64,000 bases of DNA from Pseudomonas sp. CAN1 (GTDB lineage: Bacteria > Pseudomonadota > Gammaproteobacteria > Pseudomonadales > Pseudomonadaceae). The stretch covers positions 137,453 through 201,452 of the forward strand of contig NZ_JASMRU010000007.1 in NCBI RefSeq assembly GCF_030462585.1, in the 5' to 3' direction. The notes beneath the pieces were generated by a model that was not told the origin of the DNA, did not search any database, and was given only the letters and a program-made list of their open reading frames with translations. Every line of letters starts with the position of its first letter. Position 1 is the stretch's first letter. This document shows, piece by piece, positions 8,729 through 16,622 of the stretch. Both the position numbers and the translations under genes were made by a program.

Positions 8729-9840
8729 CAGCCGCAGGCCTCGGTCAGGTGCCGGCCGATGTCGTCGAGGCTGTACACGGCGTCGGCCAGCCCGGCCTTG
8801 GCGATGGCCATGGGCATGCCGTAGATCACGCAGCTGGCCTCGTCCTGCGCCCACACCTGGGCGCCGCCCTGCTTGAGCATCCGCGCGCCTTCACGGCCGT
8901 CGGCGCCCATGCCGGTGAGGACCACCGCCAGGACCTTGTCGCCGTAGGCCTTGGACGCGGAACCGAAGGTCACGTCGACGCAGGGCTTGTAGTTGAGGCG
9001 CTCGTCACCGGGCAGGATGCGGATCGCGCCGCGCGCATCGACCATCATCTGCTTGCCGCCGGGGGCCAGCAGGGCCACGCCGGGGCGCAGGATGTCGCCA
9101 TCCTCGGCTTCCTTGACGGTGATCTTGCAGAGCTTGTCCAGGCGCTCGGCGAAGGCCTTGGTGAAGGCCGCCGGCATGTGCTGGATGAGCACCAGCGGCG
9201 CGGGGAAATTGGCAGGCAGCTGAGTCAGGACCCGCTGCAGCGCCACCGGCCCACCGGTAGAAGTACCGATGGCCACCAGCCGGTAGGGCTTACGCTTTGG
9301 GACGGCGGAAGTCGCCGGCGCAGGCGCGGCAGGCGCGTGGCTGCTGCCATGGGACAGCGGCGCGGCGGCCGGGCGTGTGCTGCTGGCGGCAGCGCTCGGC
9401 GCGGGAGCCGGGGCGCTGGTGGCGTACGCGGAGAAGCGCCGGTTGCTCTTGGCGATGGTGTGGACCTTCTCGCAGAGCAGCTGGCGGACCTTGTCCGGGT
9501 TGCGCGAAATGTCTTCGAAATTCTTCGGCAGGTAATCCACCGCACCGGCGTCCAGCGCGTCCAGGGTCACCCGCGCGCCTTCGTGGGTCAGCGAGGAGAA
9601 CATCAGGACCGGCGTCGGACAGCGCTGCATGATGGTCCGCACGGCGGTGATGCCGTCCATCAGCGGCATCTCGTAGTCCATGGTGATCACATCGGGCTTG
9701 AGCGCCAGCGCCTGGTCGATCGCCTCGCGGCCATTGGTGGCCGTGCCGACCACCTGGATCTGCGGATCGGCGGAAAGGATCTCCGAGACACGACGGCGGA
9801 AGAACCCCGAATCGTCCACCACCAGGACTTTGACAGCCAT
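8728..9840 (-). CDS. cheB: CheB protein-glutamate methylesterase
   Basis: Receptor demethylase and deamidase that drives adaptation. The 370 residues have an N-terminal receiver domain ([14 protein letters not shown]; phospho-acceptor in [14 protein letters not shown]), an Ala/Pro/Ser linker at about residues 145-180, and a C-terminal esterase domain with the catalytic triad in [10 protein letters not shown] (Ser), [10 protein letters not shown] (His) and [10 protein letters not shown] (Asp). The ATG at 9840 follows AGGAG by about five bases; an upstream in-frame GTG would overlap that site. Confidence 0.95.
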   Translation of the reverse strand: MAVKVLVVDDSGFFRRRVSEILSADPQIQVVGTATNGREAIDQALALKPDVITMDYEMPLMDGITAVRTIMQRCPTPVLMFSSLTHEGARVTLDALDAGAVDYLPKNFEDISRNPDKVRQLLCEKVHTIAKSNRRFSAYATSAPAPAPSAAASSTRPAAAPLSHGSSHAPAAPAPATSAVPKRKPYRLVAIGTSTGGPVALQRVLTQLPANFPAPLVLIQHMPAAFTKAFAERLDKLCKITVKEAEDGDILRPGVALLAPGGKQMMVDARGAIRILPGDERLNYKPCVDVTFGSASKAYGDKVLAVVLTGMGADGREGARMLKQGGAQVWAQDEASCVIYGMPMAIAKAGLADAVYSLDDIGRHLTEACG

Positions 9841-9911
9841 AGACACTCCTGAAAAAAACTTCTTCCATCACATGGGCGGACGCAGCTGGTTCACTGCGCC
9901 GCCCACGGCGG

Positions 9912-12146
9912 TCAGATACGACGGGCGTAGCGCTTGAGCATGCTCGGCACGTCGAGGATCAGGGCAATACGCCCGTCCCCGGTGATGGTCGCCCCGGCCA
10001 TGCCCGGCGTGCCCTGCAGCATCTTGCCCAGCGGCTTGATCACCACCTCTTCCTGGCCCACCAGCTGGTCGACCACGAAGCCGATGCGCTGGGTGCCCAC
10101 CGAGAGGATCACCACGTGGCCCTCGCCTGGCTCGTCATGCTGCGCGCCCGGCACCAGCCAGCGCTTGAGGTAGAACAGCGGCAGGGCCTTGTCGCGGACG
10201 ATCACCACTTCCTGGCCGTCCACCACGTTGGTGTTGGACAGGTCGAGGTGGAATATCTCGTTGACGTTGACCAGCGGGAAGGCGAACGCCTGGTTGCCCA
10301 GCATCACCATCAGGGTCGGCATGATCGCCAGGGTCAGCGGGACCTTGATGACGATCTTCGAGCCCTGGCCCTTGGCCGAGTAGATGTTGATGATGCCGTT
10401 GAGCTGGGAAATCTTGGTCTTCACCACGTCCATGCCGACACCGCGGCCGGAGACGTCGGAAATCTCGGTCTTGGTCGAGAAGCCCGGGGCGAAGATCAGG
10501 TTGTAGCAGTCGGACTCGGACAGGCGATCCGCCGCGTCCTTGTCCAGCAGGCCCTTCTCCACGGCCTTGGCGCGCAGCACGTCGGGGTCCATGCCCTTGC
10601 CGTCGTCGGAGATCGACAGCAGGATGTGGTCGCCCTCCTGCTCGGCGGACAGCACCACCTTGCCCGAGCGCGGCTTGCCGGCGGCTTCGCGCTCGTCGGG
10701 GCCTTCGATGCCGTGGTCGACCGCGTTGCGCACCAGGTGCACCAGCGGGTCGGCCAGGGCCTCGACCAGGTTCTTGTCGAGGTCGGTCTCTTCGCCGATC
10801 AGCTCGAGGTTGATCTCTTTCTTCAGATTGCGCGCCAGGTCGCGGACCTGCCGCGGGAAGCGGCCGAAGACCTTCTTGATCGGCTGCATGCGGGTCTTCA
10901 TGACCGACGACTGCAGGTCAGCGGTGACCACGTCGAGGTTGCTGACGGCCTTGGCCATCGCTTCGTCGCCGCTGTTCAGGCCCAGGCGTACCAGGCGGTT
11001 ACGCACCAGCACCAGTTCGCCGACCATGTTCATGATCTCGTCCAGGCGGGCGGTGTCCACGCGCACGGTGGTTTCCGCTTCGCTGGATGGCTTCTCCGCG
11101 GCAGCAGCAGCGGGCTTGGCCGCAGCCGGCTTGGCGGCGGCTGCCGGAGCGGCAGCAGGCTTGGCGACCGGCGCGGGGACTGCTTTGGGCTGTGCAGCGG
11201 GCTGGGCAGCCACGGCTGGTTCTTCCTTGGCACCGGTGAACTGGCCCTTGCCATGCAGCTCGTCGAGCAGCTTCTCGAATTCGTCGTCGGTGATGTTGTC
11301 GTCGCCGCCGGCAGCCGGGGCCGGCTCGACCTTGGTTTCGACAGCCGCAGCGACGGGAGCCACAGCCTCTTCCTTGGCACCGGTGAACTGGCCCTTGCCA
11401 TGCAGTTGGTCGAGCAGCGCCTCGAACTCGTCGTCGCTGATCTCGTCGCCAGCCGCGCTGGCCGCAGGAGCCTCGGCAGCGGGAGCAGCCGGCGCCGGCT
11501 TGGCGGGCTCGGCAGCGGTACTGCTGAACTGGCCCTTGCCGTGCAGCTGGTCGAGCAGTGCTTCGAATTCGTCGTCGGTGATGTCGTCGCTGCCGGCGCT
11601 CGCCGGGGCGGCAGCCGCCTCGCCGGTGGGCTCCAGGGCGTCCATCAGCTTCTCGAACTCGTCATCGGTGATGTCGCCGTAGGCGGCCGGAGCAGCTTCC
11701 TGCACCGGCTCGGGCGCGGCCACCACGGCAGCAGCCGGAGCTTCGGCCGGCGCGGCGTTCGGATCGGCCAGGCGCGACAGCGCAGCGAGCAGCTCGGGAG
11801 TGGCCGGCGTCGGTTCCTCGGCGTCACGCACCTGCTGGAACATGACGTTGACGGTGTCCAGCGCCTGCAGCATCACGTCCATCAGCTCGGCATCCACGCG
11901 GCGTTCGCCCTTGCGCAGCATGTCGAAGACGTTTTCGGCGATGTGGCAGCACTCCACCAGCGCGTTCAGCTGGAGGAAGCCGGCTCCGCCCTTGACGGTA
12001 TGGAACCCACGGAAGATGGCATTGAGCAGGTCCATGTCTTCCGGGCGGCTTTCCAGCTCGACCAGTTGCTCGGACAGTAGCTCGAGGATCTCGCCGGCCT
12101 CCACCAGGAAGTCCTGGAGGATTTCGTCATCGGCGTCGAAGCTCAT
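9912..12146 (-). CDS. cheA: CheA chemotaxis histidine kinase
   Basis: Central kinase of flagellar chemotaxis, 744 residues. Domains in order: HPt (phospho-His in FHTVKGGAGFL), a long Ala/Pro linker, dimerisation helices (LDEIMNMVGELVLVRNRL), the HATPase domain with N box LVRNAVDHGIE and G box ISDDGKGMD, and a C-terminal CheW-like regulatory domain. The linker has an unusual feature: four copies of a motif like DDEFEALLDQLHGKGQF at about residues 155-310. It phosphorylates CheY and CheB. A sigma-28-like site lies upstream inside cheZ. Confidence 0.96.
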   Translation of the reverse strand: MSFDADDEILQDFLVEAGEILELLSEQLVELESRPEDMDLLNAIFRGFHTVKGGAGFLQLNALVECCHIAENVFDMLRKGERRVDAELMDVMLQALDTVNVMFQQVRDAEEPTPATPELLAALSRLADPNAAPAEAPAAAVVAAPEPVQEAAPAAYGDITDDEFEKLMDALEPTGEAAAAPASAGSDDITDDEFEALLDQLHGKGQFSSTAAEPAKPAPAAPAAEAPAASAAGDEISDDEFEALLDQLHGKGQFTGAKEEAVAPVAAAVETKVEPAPAAGGDDNITDDEFEKLLDELHGKGQFTGAKEEPAVAAQPAAQPKAVPAPVAKPAAAPAAAAKPAAAKPAAAAAEKPSSEAETTVRVDTARLDEIMNMVGELVLVRNRLVRLGLNSGDEAMAKAVSNLDVVTADLQSSVMKTRMQPIKKVFGRFPRQVRDLARNLKKEINLELIGEETDLDKNLVEALADPLVHLVRNAVDHGIEGPDEREAAGKPRSGKVVLSAEQEGDHILLSISDDGKGMDPDVLRAKAVEKGLLDKDAADRLSESDCYNLIFAPGFSTKTEISDVSGRGVGMDVVKTKISQLNGIINIYSAKGQGSKIVIKVPLTLAIMPTLMVMLGNQAFAFPLVNVNEIFHLDLSNTNVVDGQEVVIVRDKALPLFYLKRWLVPGAQHDEPGEGHVVILSVGTQRIGFVVDQLVGQEEVVIKPLGKMLQGTPGMAGATITGDGRIALILDVPSMLKRYARRI
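11220..11680 (-). repeat. Four-copy repeat inside cheA linker
   Basis: The DNA encodes four related acidic-amphipathic units in the CheA linker. Three are near identical, each reading T/S-DDEFE-x-LLD-x-LHGKGQF, at about 11231-11297, 11377-11440 and 11515-11585. The fourth, at about 11640-11675, keeps DDEFEKLMDAL but lacks the LHGKGQF end. The units are separated by Ala/Pro spacers of variable length. The strong protein-level conservation suggests a repeated docking site rather than a passive spacer. Confidence 0.85.
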
Positions 12147-12177
12147 TCGGTGCTCCCTCTACAGCGTCAGGCGACGC

Positions 12178-12960
12178 TTAAAAACCAAGGCTGGACAACA
12201 GGTCATCGACATCGTCCTGACCGGATACGACGTCCTTTCTTGTATCGGCAGCAATCTGCGGACCTTCACCCTTGGACGATCTTTCTTTTTCCACCGCGTC
12301 GCGCATGCCGTCGTGGTCATGCTCGATACCGGCGTAGCGATCGACCTGCCCCGCCATCCAGACCAGCTTCACCAGGTTCGACTCGACCTCGGTCACCAGC
12401 TTGGTGACGCGCTTGATCACCTGGCCGGTGAGATCCTGGAAGTCCTGCGCGAGGAGGATGTCGTTGAGGTGCGCGGAAAGCTTGCGGCTGTCCTGGGCGC
12501 TGACGTAGAGGAACTGGTCGACGCGCTTGGCCAGGTCGCGGAAGGCCTCGGGGCCCAGCTCGCGGCGCATGAAGCGCGACCAGTCTTCCTGCAACTCCTT
12601 GGCCTGGGTCTCGATGTGCATGACCACCGGGGTGCACTCTTCCACCAGGTCCATGGTGCGGTTGGCGGCCTTCTCGGTCATCGTCACCACGTAGGACAGG
12701 CGGTCGGTCGCGTCGGCGATCTGCGACATCTCCTCGGCGTGCCGGGAGTTGGGGTCGATCTGGAAATTGACGATGGCGTTGTGCAGTTCGCGAGTGAGCT
12801 TGCCGACCTCCTGGTAGAGGCCGCGGTCACGCGCCTGGTTGAGCTCGGAGATCAGCTGCACGGCAGTCTGAACGTCGCCGCGCTCAAGGCACTCGACCAA
12901 TTCGCGCGCGTGTTTTTTCAGGGTCGACTCGAAGTCACCCGCGGATTCGTTGAAATCCAT
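12178..12960 (-). CDS. cheZ: CheZ CheY-phosphate phosphatase
   Basis: Accelerates dephosphorylation of CheY-P. The 260-residue helical protein carries the active-site stretch AQDFQDLTGQVIKRV, with the Asp and Gln that act on CheY-P. It ends in the acidic CheY-binding peptide DDVDDLLSSLGF after a low-complexity linker. It follows cheY by 19 bases and precedes cheA. CheZ occurs mainly in gamma- and beta-proteobacteria, in line with the rest of the window. Confidence 0.95.
   Translation of the reverse strand: MDFNESAGDFESTLKKHARELVECLERGDVQTAVQLISELNQARDRGLYQEVGKLTRELHNAIVNFQIDPNSRHAEEMSQIADATDRLSYVVTMTEKAANRTMDLVEECTPVVMHIETQAKELQEDWSRFMRRELGPEAFRDLAKRVDQFLYVSAQDSRKLSAHLNDILLAQDFQDLTGQVIKRVTKLVTEVESNLVKLVWMAGQVDRYAGIEHDHDGMRDAVEKERSSKGEGPQIAADTRKDVVSGQDDVDDLLSSLGF
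12242..12268 (-). promoter_or_regulatory. Possible sigma-28 promoter for cheA
   Basis: Read on the minus strand, TGAAGGTC is followed after 11 bases by GCCGATAC, close to the FliA consensus TAAAGTTT-N11-GCCGATAA; the -10 half matches better than the -35 half. It lies in the 3' end of cheZ, about 95 bases before the cheA start. In P. aeruginosa the cheA-cheB region is FliA dependent, which fits. Confidence is moderate because coding constraint could create the match. Confidence 0.45.
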
Positions 12961-12979
12961 GACGCCCTCTTGGTCAGCC

Positions 12980-13354
12980 TCAGCTGCCGACCCGCTCGAA
13001 AATCTTCTCGATCTTTTCTTTCAACACCTGAGCGGTGAAAGGCTTGACCACATAGCCGTTGACCCCGGCCTGGGCCGCTTCGATGATCTGGTCGCGCTTG
13101 GCTTCGGCGGTGACCATCAGCACCGGCAGGTGCTTGAGGCGTTCGTCGGCGCGGACCGCACGGAGCAGGTCGATGCCGGTCATGCCGGGCATGTTCCAGT
13201 CGGTAACGAGGAAGTCGAAGTTGCCGCTGTGCAGCATCGGCAGCGCAGTGGTGCCGTCGTCGGCCTCTGCGGTGTTGGTGAACCCCAGGTCCCGCAGGAG
13301 GTTCTTGATGATGCGCCTCATCGTGGAAAAGTCGTCCACGATGAGAATTTTCAT
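12980..13354 (-). CDS. cheY: CheY chemotaxis response regulator
   Basis: Single receiver domain of 124 residues that binds the FliM switch when phosphorylated. The key residues are visible: the acidic pair in LIVDDF, the phospho-acceptor Asp in [10 protein letters not shown], the Thr in LMVTAEA and the Lys in VVKPF. The start is taken at the ATG of MKILIVDD, as in P. aeruginosa. In-frame upstream starts at 13378 and 13387 have no clear ribosome site. Confidence 0.95.
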   Translation of the reverse strand: MKILIVDDFSTMRRIIKNLLRDLGFTNTAEADDGTTALPMLHSGNFDFLVTDWNMPGMTGIDLLRAVRADERLKHLPVLMVTAEAKRDQIIEAAQAGVNGYVVKPFTAQVLKEKIEKIFERVGS

Positions 13355-13551
13355 GTTCTTGTCCAAACCTGCCTCCATCGATACCAAACGCGCCCTGGCG
13401 GGCGTGCCGTCAATTCATTGAGCGCCGTGCGCTCCGTGGTGCGGGCGCGTCAAAGGAACGTCACCCAAAAATTCGTAAGCCTATAACTTGCCTAAGGAAA
13501 ATCCCTTCAGCACTGCCTCTCAGAAGCAGCCGACGCGAAACTACCCGATGC

Positions 13552-14301
13552 TCAGCGAGCGCGCCACTCCGCCAGTCGCGAGCGCAGGCGCGCGGCGCAC
13601 TGGCTGTGCAGCTGGCTGACCCGCGATTCGCTGACCCCCAGCACTTCGCCGATCTCCTTGAGGTTGAGTTCCTCGTCGTAGTACAGCGCCAGCACCAGGC
13701 GCTCGCGTTCGGGCAGCTTGGTGATGGCATCGGCCAGCGCCGCCTGGAAGCGCTCGTCTTCCAGCCCGTGGGAGGGCTCGTTGTCGTGGTGCGAGGCGTC
13801 TTCGACGAAGCCGCCACCCTGGTCGCCGTCCTGCAACATGTCGTCGAAGCTGTACAACCGGCTGCCCTGGGTGTCGCTGAGGATGCCGTAATAGTCTTCG
13901 AGGCTCATATTGAGTTCGGCAGCAACCTCCTGATCTTTAGCGTCACGTCCGGTGCGCGCCTCGACGGCGCGGATGGCGTCACTGACCATGCGGGTGTTGC
14001 GGTGTACCGAGCGCGGGGCCCAGTCGCCCTTGCGCACCTCGTCGAGCATCGCGCCGCGGATGCGGATGCCGGCGTAGGTCTCGAAGCTGGCGCCCTTGCC
14101 CTGGTCGTACTTCTTCGCCGCTTCGAGCAGGCCGATCATGCCGGCCTGCATCAGGTCTTCCACCTGCACGCTGGCCGGCAGGCGGCCGAGCAGGTGGTAG
14201 GCGATCCGCTTCACCAGCGGGGCGTGCTTCTGGATCAAAAGTTCCTGGGAGTTGTGCGCCTGTGCCTTGCTGTACATACGCGCTCCGGAGGCCGCGGTCA
14301 T
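13552..14301 (-). CDS. fliA: FliA, flagellar sigma factor (sigma-28)
   Basis: RNA polymerase sigma factor for late flagellar genes such as fliC. The 249 residues show region 2 (FETYAGIRIRGAMLDEVRKGDW) and region 4 (LNLKEIGEVLGVSESRVSQLHSQC, the helix-turn-helix). The ATG overlaps the fleN stop by four bases (ATGA), so translation is coupled to the antiactivator gene. It is normally held inactive by FlgM, whose gene is not in this window. Confidence 0.96.
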   Translation of the reverse strand: MTAASGARMYSKAQAHNSQELLIQKHAPLVKRIAYHLLGRLPASVQVEDLMQAGMIGLLEAAKKYDQGKGASFETYAGIRIRGAMLDEVRKGDWAPRSVHRNTRMVSDAIRAVEARTGRDAKDQEVAAELNMSLEDYYGILSDTQGSRLYSFDDMLQDGDQGGGFVEDASHHDNEPSHGLEDERFQAALADAITKLPERERLVLALYYDEELNLKEIGEVLGVSESRVSQLHSQCAARLRSRLAEWRAR

Positions 14302-15125
14302 ACGGCCGAACCCGTGGGATGTTGCACCAGGCGCTCGACGAAGAACTCCAGGTGCCCTCGTGGGTTGGCCGGCAGCGGCCAGCTGTCGACCTTCTGCGCC
14401 ACCGCACGGAAGGCCAGGGAAGCCTTGCTGCGCGGGAACGCCTCATACACCGAGCGCTGCTTCTGCACGGCCTTGCGCACCGACTCGTCGTAGGGGATGG
14501 CGCCGACGTACTGCAGCGCCACGTCGAGGAAGCGGTCGGTGACCTTGGTCAGCTTGGCGAACAGGTTGCGGCCTTCCTGGGGGCTGTGGGCCATGTTCGC
14601 CAGCACGCGGAAACGGGTCATGCCGTAGTCGCGGTTGAGCAGCTTGATCAAAGCATAGGCATCGGTGATGGAGGTGGGTTCATCGCAGACGACCAGCAGC
14701 ACTTCCTGGGCGGCGCGAACGAAGCTCACCACCGAGTCGCCGATGCCGGCGGCGGTGTCCACCACCAGCACGTCGATGTTGTCGCTGATGTCGCTGAAAG
14801 CCTGGATCAGGCCGGCATGCTGCATCGGCGTCAGGTGCACCATGCTCTGGGTGCCCGAGGCCGCCGGGACGATGCGGATGCCGCCGGGGCCCTGGAGGAT
14901 CACGTCGCGCAGGTCGCATTCGCCTTCGATGACGTCGGCCAGCGTCCGCTTGGGCGACAGGCCCAGCAGCACGTCGACGTTGGCCAGGCCCAGGTCGGCG
15001 TCCAGCAGCATGACGCGACGGCCGAGATCGGCCAGCGCCAGCGACAGATTCACCGATACGTTGGTCTTGCCGACGCCGCCCTTGCCACCAGTGACTGCGA
15101 TTACCTGAACGGGATGCATGCCCAT
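14298..15125 (-). CDS. fleN: FleN, flagellar number regulator (MinD-like ATPase)
   Basis: Antiactivator of FleQ that keeps flagella to one per pole. The 275-residue ParA/MinD-type ATPase has Walker A TGGKGGVGKTN, RVMLLDADLGLANVDV and DVLVVDTAAGIGDSV. Its sequence is almost collinear with FleN of P. aeruginosa. It lies between flhF and fliA; 171 bases separate it from flhF, room for an own promoter, although I could not pick one with confidence. Confidence 0.96.
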   Translation of the reverse strand: MGMHPVQVIAVTGGKGGVGKTNVSVNLSLALADLGRRVMLLDADLGLANVDVLLGLSPKRTLADVIEGECDLRDVILQGPGGIRIVPAASGTQSMVHLTPMQHAGLIQAFSDISDNIDVLVVDTAAGIGDSVVSFVRAAQEVLLVVCDEPTSITDAYALIKLLNRDYGMTRFRVLANMAHSPQEGRNLFAKLTKVTDRFLDVALQYVGAIPYDESVRKAVQKQRSVYEAFPRSKASLAFRAVAQKVDSWPLPANPRGHLEFFVERLVQHPTGSAV

Positions 15126-15296
15126 ATCAATACCTTGTCTCGTCGTTCGACCGTCGCGTTTCTGGCGCTTCGGCTAATCCGGCCGTGGTGCTCCACCACT
15201 TCCGGTGCTCGCGGATCGTCATACAGAGCATCCGCATCGCTTGGGCGGCGCAACCGGCCAGCCCCTCGCTCCCATCCGGGGAGCGCCACACATTCG

Positions 15297-16607
15297 TCAG
15301 CTGGCGCGACGCACCGGCTGCTGGTAAAGGCCGGCGAACATGTCGGCCATGGCGTCCTCGCTGGGCTCTTCCGGCGCCTGCAGGCTCACTGCACGGCTGA
15401 CCAGCTGGTGCGCCCGTGCCACATGCAGGTCGTCCGGGATCTTCGGCCCGTCCGCCAGATAGGCTACCGGTAGATGCTGGCTGATAGCCAGAGCCAGAGC
15501 TTCGCCGAGGCTGCCCGCTTCGTCCAGCTTGCTCAGGATGCAACCAGCCAGCCCACAGGAACGATAGTTCTGCCAGGCGGATTTGAGCACCTGGCTCTGG
15601 CTGGTCGCAGCCAGCACCAGGTAGCTCTTCACGTTCAGACTAGGCGCTGCCAGCGCTTCGAGCTGCATGCGCAGCGCCGGATCGTTGGCGGGCAGGCCAG
15701 CGGTATCGATCAGCACCAGACGCTTGCGCGCCAGCGGCGCCATGGCCTGGACCAGCGACTGGCCCGGATCGACCAGGGTCACCGGCACGTTGAGAATGCG
15801 GCCGAGGGTCTTGATCTGCTCCTGGGCGCCGATGCGGAAGCTGTCCATGGACACCAGGGCGATGCTCTGCGCGCCGTACTTCAGCACGTAGCGGGCAGCC
15901 ATCTTCGCCAGGGTGGTGGTCTTGCCCATGCCGGCCGGGCCGACCAGGGCAACCACGCCGCCCTGCTCCAGCAGGTCGACTTCCGGGGTGTTGATCGAGC
16001 GCGCCAGGTGCGCCAGCAACATGCGCCAGGCCTGTTTCGGGTCGGCGATGGAAGCGACGCGCTCCAGCAGGCTGCGCGACAGGTCGGCCGGCAGGCCCAT
16101 GCGCTGCAGGCGGCGCCACAGGTTGGCCTGTTTCGGGCGCTGGTTCTGCAGCTGGTTCCAGGCAATCGAACCCAACTGTACTTCGATCAGCTCGCGCAGG
16201 CCGTTGAGCTCGAAGCGCATGGCTTCCAGAGCCTGGTGGCCAACGGTGGCGGCAGCCGGGGCGACCGGCGCGGCCATGGCTTCGGCCAGGGTCTCGGCGG
16301 CGCTGCGGCGCGGGGCCTCGTTGCCATACATTTGACGGTCCTTGCGCACGCCTTCAGCCATGCGGCTGGGGGCCGAGAGGTCGGCCTTGGCCTGGGCGAT
16401 CTTCGCCTGGGTCTTGCGCAGCTCGGCTTCCAGCGCCGGGTTCGGCTTGCTGGCCGCCACCGGGGCCTGGTAATCCAGCGCCGCGGTCAGCTCCACGCCA
16501 CCGGCGACACGGCGATTGCCGATGATCGAGGCGTCCGGGCCCAGCTCGTCACGGACCAGTTTCATGGCCTGACGCATATCAGCGGCGAAGAAGCGTTTTA
16601 CCTGCAT
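15297..16607 (-). CDS. flhF: FlhF, SRP-type GTPase for flagellar placement
   Basis: GTPase that sets the polar site of flagellum assembly. The 436 residues comprise a variable N-terminal region (MQVKRFFAADMRQAMKLVRDELG), a helical N domain, and the SRP-like G domain with P-loop GPAGMGKTTTLAKM, SMDSFRIGAQEQ, LIDTAGL and LSKLDEAGSLG. It starts 15 bases after the flhA stop. The gene order flhA-flhF-fleN-fliA is standard for polar flagellates. Confidence 0.96.
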   Translation of the reverse strand: MQVKRFFAADMRQAMKLVRDELGPDASIIGNRRVAGGVELTAALDYQAPVAASKPNPALEAELRKTQAKIAQAKADLSAPSRMAEGVRKDRQMYGNEAPRRSAAETLAEAMAAPVAPAAATVGHQALEAMRFELNGLRELIEVQLGSIAWNQLQNQRPKQANLWRRLQRMGLPADLSRSLLERVASIADPKQAWRMLLAHLARSINTPEVDLLEQGGVVALVGPAGMGKTTTLAKMAARYVLKYGAQSIALVSMDSFRIGAQEQIKTLGRILNVPVTLVDPGQSLVQAMAPLARKRLVLIDTAGLPANDPALRMQLEALAAPSLNVKSYLVLAATSQSQVLKSAWQNYRSCGLAGCILSKLDEAGSLGEALALAISQHLPVAYLADGPKIPDDLHVARAHQLVSRAVSLQAPEEPSEDAMADMFAGLYQQPVRRAS

Positions 16608-16622
16608 GGCCTAGGACCTCAA

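Noticed and set aside
10116-12080. Plus-strand open frame of about 650 codons opposite cheA
   Set aside because: Composition bias (His, Gln, Val, Leu, Gly) of an antisense shadow; cheA on the minus strand is unambiguous.
13500-13551. Possible terminator after fliA (CTGCTTC-TGA-GAGGCAG on the minus strand)
   Set aside because: The stem is short with one G-U pair and is followed by only a weak T stretch; cheY, cheZ and cheA lie downstream and may need read-through.
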